Source: Mucilaginibacter empetricola
GTDB taxonomy: Bacteria > Bacteroidota > Bacteroidia > Sphingobacteriales > Sphingobacteriaceae
Length of the DNA: 64,000 nucleotides
Direction: 5' to 3'
NCBI RefSeq assembly: GCF_024808665.1
Contig: NZ_JANUBZ010000004.1
Location: forward strand, 310,001-374,000
A model generated the notes under the pieces. It saw only the letters and a list, made by a program, of their open reading frames with translations, had not been told where the DNA came from and ran no database searches. The translations under genes were made by a program, and so were the position numbers. Below are positions 31,426 to 40,331 of this stretch, piece by piece (position 1 is the stretch's first letter; the number at the start of each line of letters is the position of its first letter).

Positions 31426-34407
31426 ATGCAGCTAAAAAATTTACTTAAAGTAAGTTGTTTTGCCATATTTTGCTTTTTTGCATTGCCGGTTATGGCGCAA
31501 AACAAAGCAATTACTGGTAAAGTAACAGATGCCCGCGATGGCTCTACTATCCCGGGGGTGTCCGTTGTAGTAAAGGGCACAACTATCGGTACCAATACCG
31601 ACATTAATGGTACCTTTAAACTTTCCGTTCCCGAATCGGCCACAACCCTGGTGGTGTCATTTTTAGGCTATACCAAACTAGAAGTGCCTATTACAGCTGA
31701 ACCTCTTGTTATTAAGCTACAGCCAACCGAAACCGCGCTGAATGAAGTAGTAGTAGTAAGTGTAGGTTACGGTTCACAACGTAAGAAAGATCTTACAGGC
31801 GCTGTAGAAAGCATCTCGGCTAAAGATTTTAATCAGGGAACTATCATTAATCCTTTGGATCAAATTCAGGGTAAGGTGGCCGGCCTGGTTATTATACAAG
31901 GCGGTGGTGACCCTAACTCTGGTGTAGGTTCAATGGGCGGTCCGAAAACTACCATCCGTTTACGTGGCCAAACATCTATCAGCGGTGATCAGTCTCCATT
32001 ATTTGTTGTTGATGGTGTTCCGCTGGATAACGCACTTGAATTTCAGAACATTGCCCCAGGTGATATCGAATCATACGACGTTTTGAAGGATGCATCAGCC
32101 ACTTCCATTTACGGTTCGCGCGGTGCCAATGGCGTTATTCTGGTAAATACCAAAAGAGGAAAAGCCGGCAGAACTGAGATTAATTACAGCGGTACTGTGG
32201 GTATTGCCAATCAAAGCAAGTACTACGATCTGCTAAATACTCCTGAATATCTGGCTGCTATGCAAAGTTTGAACCTTACTCCTGCAACAGGGCAAGGCGA
32301 ATCAAACAGCGTTAATACCGACTGGCAAAAAGCTATAGTACGTACTGCTGTTACCGAAAGCAATAATCTTGCTATCTCCGGAGGTTCGGGCGAATTTAGC
32401 TATCGTGCGTCATTAAACTATCAGGATCAACCAGGTGTAATTATCAACAGTGATAAACAACAACTGGGTATCCGTTTTACTGCCGAAGAAAAGGCATTAA
32501 ATGATAAGTTGGACATTATCATGGGGATTTCAAACGTTAATACCAACCGTAGTTTAGTAAATTACCAGGATATCGGTTATGTATTTAATGCATTGCCAAC
32601 TATACCTGTCAGACTTGCTAACGGACAGTTTAATGATTTTGGTGCAGGTTATAACGCTTATAACCCGGTTGAATATTTAAGTGAAACTTATGACAGACAC
32701 AATGAATATTTAACCAACATCAATACCACTATTAATTATAACATTCTTCCATCGTTAAAAATAGGGGTAACCGGAGCAACAAGCCGTAATAATGTGCAAA
32801 CGCATTTATTTATACCAAGTTTTACTGCTCAAAATAGTAATAGTGCCGCTTCTGATACTACGTTTAATACCAATTCGTACAAGGGTGATATTCACATCAA
32901 CTACGATAAAAAATTTGGTAAAAATACCATCTCTGCAACGGCGGTATACGAGTATAGTGTATTTTACGACCAAAATTTCTTTGCTTCAGCACAACAATTG
33001 CTGGTTCCATCTGGTTTAGATAATAACCTGGGTACAGGTTTGGAACCGGTTGCTGCACCAATAGGTTCATACAAAGATGAATACGAATTAGCATCATACC
33101 TTGGACGCGTAAACTATAATTACGATAGTCGTTTTTATGCTACTGCTTCTATAAGAAGTGACCGTTCGAGTAAGTTCGGTGCCAACAACCAGGTAGGTTA
33201 TTTCCCGGCCTTTGATTTGGCATACCGTTTAAAACGTGATTTGGTTAGTAGTGTTGATTGGATCAATGATTTAAAAATAAGGGCAGGTATTGGTGAAACA
33301 GGTAATGCCAATGGCATTGGACCTTACACCAACTTAGGATTAGTTGGACCCGGTAATAAATATTACGATGGCGGTTCTGGCAATTATCCGGCAAGTTATG
33401 CGCCAACCCAAAATCCAAACCCCGATTTGAAATGGGAAACCAGAATTGGACGTAACATAGGTCTTGACTTCTCTTTGTTTAATGATCGTTTATCAGGAAA
33501 CCTGAATTATTATAATGACAAAACCAAAGATTTGTTATTTGCTAATGCAGTGCCTCAGCCACCAAATATCTTCCCAACAACAGAATCAAATGTTGGCTCA
33601 TTAATTAACAAAGGCTTTGAAGCTCAGCTTACTGGTCATATATTAACTGGACAAGGTATCAATTGGACAGCATCTGGAAATATCAACTTTACCAATACCA
33701 AAATCCAGAGTCTGTCAGGAACACTTGATGGTCAGCCGATACAAACATCATATATAAATGCCGGCCTTGCACAAGGGCAGGGCTTAAGTTCAAACCCTAT
33801 AACACGTATAGCACCTGGATATTCTCCTTATGTGTTTTACATCCCTCACTATACAGGTGTAAATGCACAAGGTGTTGAAACATTTGACGGGAAAACACTT
33901 GCTGATTGGGCCGGTAACGTTGCACCAAGTCATTATATTGACCCGGCACCAAAATTCAATTACGGTTTAAGCAATACGTTTGATTATAACAACTGGACCT
34001 TCAGCTTCTTTTTCAGGGGTGTTTATGGATTGAAGATATTCAATAATACGCTGCTTGATTATGAGTCAGTTACCCGTTTGCCTTCAACAAATACAACCAG
34101 AGCGGCATTAACCAACGGTGTTGCCAGCGGCCCGGTTGTATCAGACAGATGGTTGGAAGGTGCATCATTCCTGAAATTGGATAATGCATCCTTAGGTTAT
34201 ACCTTTAGCCACATTAAAGGACTTAACTCTATCAGGGTTTTTATAGCAACAAATAACTTGTTTACAATAACCAAATACAGAGGACTTGATCCGGAAGTTT
34301 CAACCGGTATAGGCTCACAAAGTTACATTGATGCCGATTACGGAGGCTTTGCTTATTATCCACCAGTAAGATCATTCACTTTTGGTACCAATGTTTCATT
34401 TAAATAG
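31426..34407 (+). CDS. SusC/RagA family TonB-dependent outer-membrane transporter
   Basis: A 993-residue protein with a signal peptide (VSCFAIFCFFALPVMAQ), a carboxypeptidase-D-like beta domain (ITGKVTDARDGSTIPGVSVVVKGTTIGTNTDINGTFKL, residues 28-100), a plug domain with the SusC hallmark (LRGQTSISGDQSPLFVVDGVPLDN, near 185) and a 22-strand barrel to the end. It imports oligosaccharides across the outer membrane with the SusD protein encoded next, powered by TonB. The neighbouring trehalase and GH65 enzyme point to trehalose or a related alpha-glucoside as substrate (inference). Confidence 0.95.
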   Translation: MQLKNLLKVSCFAIFCFFALPVMAQNKAITGKVTDARDGSTIPGVSVVVKGTTIGTNTDINGTFKLSVPESATTLVVSFLGYTKLEVPITAEPLVIKLQPTETALNEVVVVSVGYGSQRKKDLTGAVESISAKDFNQGTIINPLDQIQGKVAGLVIIQGGGDPNSGVGSMGGPKTTIRLRGQTSISGDQSPLFVVDGVPLDNALEFQNIAPGDIESYDVLKDASATSIYGSRGANGVILVNTKRGKAGRTEINYSGTVGIANQSKYYDLLNTPEYLAAMQSLNLTPATGQGESNSVNTDWQKAIVRTAVTESNNLAISGGSGEFSYRASLNYQDQPGVIINSDKQQLGIRFTAEEKALNDKLDIIMGISNVNTNRSLVNYQDIGYVFNALPTIPVRLANGQFNDFGAGYNAYNPVEYLSETYDRHNEYLTNINTTINYNILPSLKIGVTGATSRNNVQTHLFIPSFTAQNSNSAASDTTFNTNSYKGDIHINYDKKFGKNTISATAVYEYSVFYDQNFFASAQQLLVPSGLDNNLGTGLEPVAAPIGSYKDEYELASYLGRVNYNYDSRFYATASIRSDRSSKFGANNQVGYFPAFDLAYRLKRDLVSSVDWINDLKIRAGIGETGNANGIGPYTNLGLVGPGNKYYDGGSGNYPASYAPTQNPNPDLKWETRIGRNIGLDFSLFNDRLSGNLNYYNDKTKDLLFANAVPQPPNIFPTTESNVGSLINKGFEAQLTGHILTGQGINWTASGNINFTNTKIQSLSGTLDGQPIQTSYINAGLAQGQGLSSNPITRIAPGYSPYVFYIPHYTGVNAQGVETFDGKTLADWAGNVAPSHYIDPAPKFNYGLSNTFDYNNWTFSFFFRGVYGLKIFNNTLLDYESVTRLPSTNTTRAALTNGVASGPVVSDRWLEGASFLKLDNASLGYTFSHIKGLNSIRVFIATNNLFTITKYRGLDPEVSTGIGSQSYIDADYGGFAYYPPVRSFTFGTNVSFK

Positions 34408-34443
34408 TAAATGTTATTGATTAATAATTAAAATATTAAAGAT

Positions 34444-35970
34444 ATGAAGAACAAGAAAATCCTACTTCTGCTCGCGGTTTTTGTGGCGGCGAGTAGCTTT
34501 ATAACCTCATGTAAAAAGCTTCCGCAAAACACATATAGCGCGGTGCCGGTTGATGACTTTTTTCAAACGCCTGCTCAGATTGCTGCAGGTTTAGCTCCGG
34601 CTTATACAGCTGCAACGCCTTTGCAAACAGAAAACGTTTTTCAGCTGAATGAGGCAACCACCGATGAAATGGTTATTCCAACTCGTGGTAATAACTGGTA
34701 CGATGGTGGCGAACATCAGCAATTATGGCTGCACACTGTTGATGAAAACAATGCAAATGATAACGGAGGCTGGACAGATTTGAGCAACGGCATTACCAAA
34801 TGTAACTTCGTTATCAGTATTATTAACGGTTTGGCAACAAAACCGGCAAATGCTCCGGCTTTGATTGCTGAAATCAGCGTTTTGCGCGATTACTATATCT
34901 TTTTGATGACGGACCTGTACGGAAATATTCCACTGGTAACATCATATAGTACAAGCGCAAGTCTTGCTCCTGTAAAACGCGCAGACATATACGCCTATTT
35001 GATTTCTGATTTAACGAAGAACGTTCCTTTGTTATCAACTGACAATGTTTCCACTAACGCAGCCCTTTATGGCCACGTGAATCAATGGGCCGGAGATATG
35101 TTACTGGCTAAGTTATATCTAAATGCTCAGGTTTATACAGGCACTGCCGATTGGGCCAATGCTTTAAAGTATGCTAATTTGGTTATTGCTTCTGGTAAAT
35201 ACAGCCTACAGCCTAACTTCTTAGATAACTTTACCTATAATAACCGTGGTTCGGTTGAGAACATATTTGTGATTCCTTTCAATAATCCAAATATTCCGGG
35301 AAATGTTATACAGATGTATACATTGAATTATGCCAATAACTTAACTTACAATTTAGTAAATCAGCCATACAATGGTTTTTGCGCGCCGACTGCTTTCTAT
35401 GATTCTTTTGACAACGCCGACGTAAGAAAGAAAATGTGGATTGTTGGCCAACAAAATACCAGCGATGGAACTCCAATAGCAGGCGTGGTGTTGAGTAAAT
35501 ACGTATTGGAACTAAGTAATCCTGCCGATAGTTTTGCTTATGCAGGTGCCAGAAGCGTTAAATATCAGCCGCAACCAGGTACCGGTAGCGCCGGGACTAG
35601 TAATGATGGTGTTAGATTCCGTTTAGCTGATGCGTATATGATGGCTGCCGAAGCAGAATTAGAAACGGGAGATGTTGCAGATGCTGTTACCAACGTGAAT
35701 TTGATAAGGGCAAGAGCTGGATTAACACCAATTACTACACTTACACTTGACCAATTGCTTACAGAACGTGGGCACGAGTTTGCATGGGAAGGTTGGAGAA
35801 GAAACGACCTGATCAGGTTTGAAGTAGCCACCGGCACGCATTATTACACCGGCGCACGCACGCCTGATAAACCAGCGGATGCAGACAATCATACGTTTGT
35901 TTTCCCAATACCATTAATTCAAAGAAACACCAACCCGTTATTGGTGCAGAACCCGGGTTATGGTAACTAA
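34444..35970 (+). CDS. SusD/RagB family nutrient-binding lipoprotein
   Basis: A 508-residue surface lipoprotein (lipobox SFITSCKK). SusD features are the N-terminal helical TPR-like scaffold, the region DYYIFLMTDLYGNIPLVTS near residue 150, and the C-terminal RFRLADAYMMAAEAELETGDVADAVTNVNLIRARAGL...LLTERGHEFAWEGWRRNDLIRF, which is strongly conserved. It caps the SusC barrel and binds sugar outside the cell. It starts 36 bp after susC and is closed by a good terminator. Confidence 0.95.
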   Translation: MKNKKILLLLAVFVAASSFITSCKKLPQNTYSAVPVDDFFQTPAQIAAGLAPAYTAATPLQTENVFQLNEATTDEMVIPTRGNNWYDGGEHQQLWLHTVDENNANDNGGWTDLSNGITKCNFVISIINGLATKPANAPALIAEISVLRDYYIFLMTDLYGNIPLVTSYSTSASLAPVKRADIYAYLISDLTKNVPLLSTDNVSTNAALYGHVNQWAGDMLLAKLYLNAQVYTGTADWANALKYANLVIASGKYSLQPNFLDNFTYNNRGSVENIFVIPFNNPNIPGNVIQMYTLNYANNLTYNLVNQPYNGFCAPTAFYDSFDNADVRKKMWIVGQQNTSDGTPIAGVVLSKYVLELSNPADSFAYAGARSVKYQPQPGTGSAGTSNDGVRFRLADAYMMAAEAELETGDVADAVTNVNLIRARAGLTPITTLTLDQLLTERGHEFAWEGWRRNDLIRFEVATGTHYYTGARTPDKPADADNHTFVFPIPLIQRNTNPLLVQNPGYGN

Positions 35971-35994
35971 GGTTTAATAATATTCTCTATCTGC

Positions 35995-36031
35995 AATAAT
36001 GGAACGGCTTTTAGCTGTTCCATTATTTTTT
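35995..36031 (+). terminator. intrinsic terminator after susD
   Basis: AATAATGGAAC and GTTCCATTATT form a perfect 11-bp stem, with inner GC pairs, followed by six T residues. Confidence 0.85.
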
Positions 36032-36094
36032 ACCGCAAATTGTATTTTCATATTTGTTTAATAGATTGCACTACAAGGCTAAAAAGCTTTTTTA

Positions 36095-37030
36095 ATGAAG
36101 AGAACATCCCTTTTTATTTTTTGCGCACTTACAGTTTTAATAGCTATTTGCTTTATCCCATTTAACCAACGGGTAGCTGTCAAAATCAATTCATCCTACT
36201 TTAATTGCTATCAGGAGGTATTTAATACAAGCGGCTGGGAAAACTGGTATCCCGATGTGAAGAATAAACAATCATCGGTAACATTAATTAATTCGCAAGA
36301 TGTATTTGAGTTTACTATACCCGGCGGATCTGTTTTGGTAAAAAAACACGGTAGCAGTAGCAGTACCTTGTCTATTATAAAAACAGCAGATAAAAAAGAT
36401 TTTAACTACACATTTACCGTTGTTCCTAATACTAACCAGCTAAATACGGTAATAATTATTAGCTACCGGGCAAATATTATAAACTACATTATCCCTTCCT
36501 TACAAAAAAAAACACTTCAGGAAACCGGTATATATAATTTCAAAAGCCATATGGAAGATACAAAGCAGTTTTATGGCTTTGATATAGAACCAGGTTTTGT
36601 TAGTGAAAAAAACTTTTTGGTGAAAAGTAAAACGGTTCCTGCAAACGGAATTTACGCCGAAGCGGTCGCCATGCAGAAAGAGTTGCATAATTTCGTCGGC
36701 CTTAAACATTTCAAACAGGTGGGCGATTTAATAACGCAATTTATACGCAAACCGGGCGATTCGGTACAGATATTGGTTGGTATACCCCTAGATAAAAAAG
36801 TATCGGCTCAAAGCGGTTTTTTGTATATGTATATGCCCCCAAGTAAGGTGATAGTAGCCTGTTACCAGGGAAAATATCAGCACAAAAAAGAAGTGTACCT
36901 GGCTTTGGAAAAATATATGTCTGATAAATTTGAACGCCCCAAAATAGCGCCATTTGAAGTTTATGCAGATAGAATGCCTGTTGATAGTAATGATGTGGTG
37001 AGCTTTAAGCTCAATTATCTTGTTTTTTAG
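36095..37030 (+). CDS. membrane-anchored SRPBCC/GyrI-like two-domain protein
   Basis: A 311-residue protein with one N-terminal membrane segment (SLFIFCALTVLIAICFIPF). The first domain (about 35-150) reads like an SRPBCC (polyketide cyclase-like) small-molecule fold, with YQEVFNTSGWENWYPDVKN. The second (about 155-311) resembles the GyrI-like/AraC effector-binding domain (KSKTVPANGIYAEAVAMQKELHNFVG, SKVIVACYQGKYQHKKEVYLALEKYM). It may bind a small ligand at the membrane; no enzyme activity is evident. It is the first gene after the susD terminator and is followed 20 bp later by the VCBS lipoprotein gene. Confidence 0.65.
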   Translation: MKRTSLFIFCALTVLIAICFIPFNQRVAVKINSSYFNCYQEVFNTSGWENWYPDVKNKQSSVTLINSQDVFEFTIPGGSVLVKKHGSSSSTLSIIKTADKKDFNYTFTVVPNTNQLNTVIIISYRANIINYIIPSLQKKTLQETGIYNFKSHMEDTKQFYGFDIEPGFVSEKNFLVKSKTVPANGIYAEAVAMQKELHNFVGLKHFKQVGDLITQFIRKPGDSVQILVGIPLDKKVSAQSGFLYMYMPPSKVIVACYQGKYQHKKEVYLALEKYMSDKFERPKIAPFEVYADRMPVDSNDVVSFKLNYLVF

Positions 37031-37050
37031 GTTTTTATTAATCGTTCATA

Positions 37051-40000
37051 ATGCGCCTGATTAGAAATTGTATAATCTTACTTTTTGTTTTTTCTGTCAT
37101 CGCCTGCAAAAAAAAGCAGGAGCCTCCGATTTTTGAGTTATTGCCATCATCGCAAACTAATATTCATTTTGTAAATCATATTGGCGACAATGACAAACCT
37201 GGTATTTTGGATTACTTATATTATTACAACGGTGGAGGGGTAGCCATAGGCGATGTTAATAACGATGGCTTGCCCGATATTTATTTTACCTCTAATCACA
37301 AAGGCGGCAACAAACTATACATTAACAAAGGGAATTATCAGTTTGAAGATGTTACCGACAAAGCCGGTGTGGCCGGCATGGCCGATTGGTGTACCGGCGT
37401 AACCATGGTTGATGTAAATAACGATGGCTACCTGGATATTTACGTTTGCGCCGTGGCTGGTAAATTCGGACTTAAAGGGCATAATATGCTCTACATCAAT
37501 AATCACGACGGTACTTTTACCGAGCGCTCGGCTGAATATGGGCTGGACTTTTCAGGGTATTCAACCCAGGCAGCTTTTTTTGATGCTGATCATGATGGTA
37601 GTCTGGATTGTTTCCTGCTTAATCAATCCGATCACTCGGTTGGAATGTACGGTGATACATCTTTACGGCGCAGGCCCAATAAATTTGCAGGCAGCAGGTT
37701 TTATTTAAATAAGCATGGCCATTTTGATGATGTTACACCAACATCGGGCATTTATAGCAGTGCTATGGGCTATGGTTTAGGCATCGGTGTGGGCGATTTG
37801 AATAATGACGGCTGGGATGATGTGTATATAGGCAATGATTTTCATGAAAATGATTATTACTACGTCAACAATCATAACGGCACGTTTACAGAATCGGGTG
37901 CAGGGCATTTTGGCCACTACAGCCGTTTTAGTATGGGTAACGATGTGGCCGATTTTAACAACGATGGCCAATTGGATATTATCACGGTTGATATGTTGCC
38001 ACCTGATGAAAAAACTTTGAAAACGTATGCTGGTGATGAGCCATACAATCAGTACAAATACAAAATATTAAAAGGCGGTTTTCAGTATCAGTATTCGCGT
38101 AATTGCCTGCAAAAAAACCTGGGCAATGGCGAGGCATTCAGCGAAGTGGGTTTAATGGATGGCGTTGCAGCAACCGACTGGAGTTGGAGCCCCTTACTGG
38201 CCGATTTTGATAATGACGGTATTAAAGATTTATTTATAGCCAACGGCGTAAAACGCAGACCTACCGATCTGGATTATATGAAGTATGTTTCAAATGATAC
38301 GGTGCAGCGGATGTTGTTAAATAACAAATCAATGGATAGCCTGGTGCTGGCTAAAATGCCAAGCGGTGAATCGCAGAGCTATTTGTTTAAAGGTACCAAA
38401 AGTGAAAAATTTATTGATAAAAGTGTGGCATGGGGTATTAAGGGCGTAATGCTGTCAAACGGTGCTGCTTATGCCGATCTGAACAATGATGGTAACCTCG
38501 ATCTGGTGGTTAACAATATGAATCAGGAGGCCAGCATTTACAAAAATGTGGCAAAAGGAAGCAACTACCTTAGTTTGAAGTTTAATGGCCGGGAAGATAA
38601 TAAGTTTGGTGTGGGAGCCAAAGCCTACGTGTTTTGCGGTAAACAAATGCAGTACGAACAGCTGATGCTTACCCGCGGCTTTCAATCATCTGTTGAACCT
38701 AAGTTACATTTTGGCTTAGGTAAATTACCTAAAATTGATAGCCTGTTGATTGTTTGGCCCAATCAAACTTACCAGGTAATAAAAAACATTACAGGCAATA
38801 AATTGCTGACGATAGATCAAAAAAATGCTGCCGGGCATTTTGAGTATAATGTTTACTTCCCTCAAGAAGCACCCATCCTTCAAAATATCACATCAACCGT
38901 AAATCTTAGCTGGAAGCATCAGGAAGATGATTTTGTTGATTTTGGCCCACAGCCGCTTATTCCGCATATGTTATCGACCGAGGGGCCACGTATTGCGGTG
39001 GCCGACGTAAACCACGATGGATTGGATGATTTTTATGTTTGCGGTGCCAGGGGACAAGCCGGGGCTTTATTTATCCAAACGCCCAACGGAGCTTTTAAAC
39101 AAAGCGATCAGCCAGATTTTGTTAAGGATGCACAGTATGAGGATGTAGATGCTGTTTTTTTAGATGTAAATCACGATGGCTATCCGGATCTATATGTAGT
39201 AAGTGGTGGTAATGAATATTTGAATGGGTCACCTGAACTTGCTGACAGACTTTATATCAATGATAAAAAAGGTCATTTTATCCGTTCAAATGATATTCCA
39301 TCTATTAAATTAAATAAATCATGTGTTGCGGTTGCGGATGTGAATCGCGATGGTTATCCGGATATTTTTGTTGGTGGAGCGCCTGATGCCCACGAATACG
39401 GAAAAATCCCTGAATCATACTTATTGATGAATGATGGCAAAGGGCATTATAGCCAGGTGCAGTTGCCTGAAGAATTAAAACACGCCGGGATGTTACATTC
39501 GGCAGCTTTTGCTGATTTGGACAATGACGGTTGGCCCGATTTAGTAGTGGCCGGGGAGTGGATGCCGGTAAAAATATTTATGAACAAAAAAGGGAAATTT
39601 GTTGAACAGCACAATGCTGCAATGGACAAACTTTCGGGATGGTGGCAGCGGATAATGCTTGCTGATGTTGATGGCGACGGGAAAATTGATATTGTGGCTG
39701 GTAACTATGGATGGAACTCTAAACTAAAACCTGACGCCGATAATCCAATAAAACTTTACCTGTCTGATCTCGACAAAAACGGCACCATCGATCCAATAAT
39801 GACCTACACCGTTGAAAAAAAAGAGTATACATTTTTTGGTAAAGACGAAATTGAAAAGCAGGTACCGGCTTTAAAAAGTAAATTCCCTAACTACCGCGAT
39901 TTTGCCGGTAAAAGTGTTGATGAGTTATTTGGCGATGCACTGACCGGAAAATCATGGGAAGTAAGATCATTTACATCCGGAATTTTTTATAACAAAGGGC

Positions 40001-40329
40001 ATGGCAATTTCAGTTTTAAAGCTATGCCGTCGGCTATGCAGGTTTCGCCGTTATTTGGTTTTGCAATGTTCAATAATTCTGCCAATGGTATTTTGGCCGG
40101 TGGTAATTTTGGCGGCGTGTTGCCTTATGAAGGTAGATATGATGCGGATTATGGTGATGTATTATTGAACGATAAATCGGGTAACTTTAAATATGTTTCT
40201 TCCGCGTCATCTGGATTTTTGCTGCGTGGTGAGGTGAGGGATATTAAGGCAATAAAAACATCAGCCGGAATAATTTATGCAGTAGCATTTAACAATAAAC
40301 CAATGGCGTTTTTTAAACTAAAAAATTGA
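37051..40329 (+). CDS. VCBS/FG-GAP repeat lipoprotein with UnbV/ASPIC domain
   Basis: A 1092-residue lipoprotein (lipobox FSVIACKKK). It has about ten FG-GAP/VCBS-type repeats with calcium-loop signatures such as GDVNNDGLPDIYFTS, DVNNDGYLDIYVCA, DLNNDGWDDVYIGND and DVNRDGYPDIFVGG, arranged as two propellers. Between them lies an ASPIC/UnbV domain (LMLTRGFQSSVEPKLHFGLGKLPKIDSLLIVWPN, near residue 560). Such proteins are surface-exposed and commonly encoded in SusC/D loci, where they probably bind sugars or other surface partners. It overlaps no neighbour; the GH65 start follows 2 bp after its stop. Confidence 0.9.
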   Translation: MRLIRNCIILLFVFSVIACKKKQEPPIFELLPSSQTNIHFVNHIGDNDKPGILDYLYYYNGGGVAIGDVNNDGLPDIYFTSNHKGGNKLYINKGNYQFEDVTDKAGVAGMADWCTGVTMVDVNNDGYLDIYVCAVAGKFGLKGHNMLYINNHDGTFTERSAEYGLDFSGYSTQAAFFDADHDGSLDCFLLNQSDHSVGMYGDTSLRRRPNKFAGSRFYLNKHGHFDDVTPTSGIYSSAMGYGLGIGVGDLNNDGWDDVYIGNDFHENDYYYVNNHNGTFTESGAGHFGHYSRFSMGNDVADFNNDGQLDIITVDMLPPDEKTLKTYAGDEPYNQYKYKILKGGFQYQYSRNCLQKNLGNGEAFSEVGLMDGVAATDWSWSPLLADFDNDGIKDLFIANGVKRRPTDLDYMKYVSNDTVQRMLLNNKSMDSLVLAKMPSGESQSYLFKGTKSEKFIDKSVAWGIKGVMLSNGAAYADLNNDGNLDLVVNNMNQEASIYKNVAKGSNYLSLKFNGREDNKFGVGAKAYVFCGKQMQYEQLMLTRGFQSSVEPKLHFGLGKLPKIDSLLIVWPNQTYQVIKNITGNKLLTIDQKNAAGHFEYNVYFPQEAPILQNITSTVNLSWKHQEDDFVDFGPQPLIPHMLSTEGPRIAVADVNHDGLDDFYVCGARGQAGALFIQTPNGAFKQSDQPDFVKDAQYEDVDAVFLDVNHDGYPDLYVVSGGNEYLNGSPELADRLYINDKKGHFIRSNDIPSIKLNKSCVAVADVNRDGYPDIFVGGAPDAHEYGKIPESYLLMNDGKGHYSQVQLPEELKHAGMLHSAAFADLDNDGWPDLVVAGEWMPVKIFMNKKGKFVEQHNAAMDKLSGWWQRIMLADVDGDGKIDIVAGNYGWNSKLKPDADNPIKLYLSDLDKNGTIDPIMTYTVEKKEYTFFGKDEIEKQVPALKSKFPNYRDFAGKSVDELFGDALTGKSWEVRSFTSGIFYNKGHGNFSFKAMPSAMQVSPLFGFAMFNNSANGILAGGNFGGVLPYEGRYDADYGDVLLNDKSGNFKYVSSASSGFLLRGEVRDIKAIKTSAGIIYAVAFNNKPMAFFKLKN

Positions 40330-40331
40330 TT

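Noticed and set aside
31392..31643. 83-codon minus-strand frame over the SusC start
   Set aside because: Shadow of the susC coding strand.
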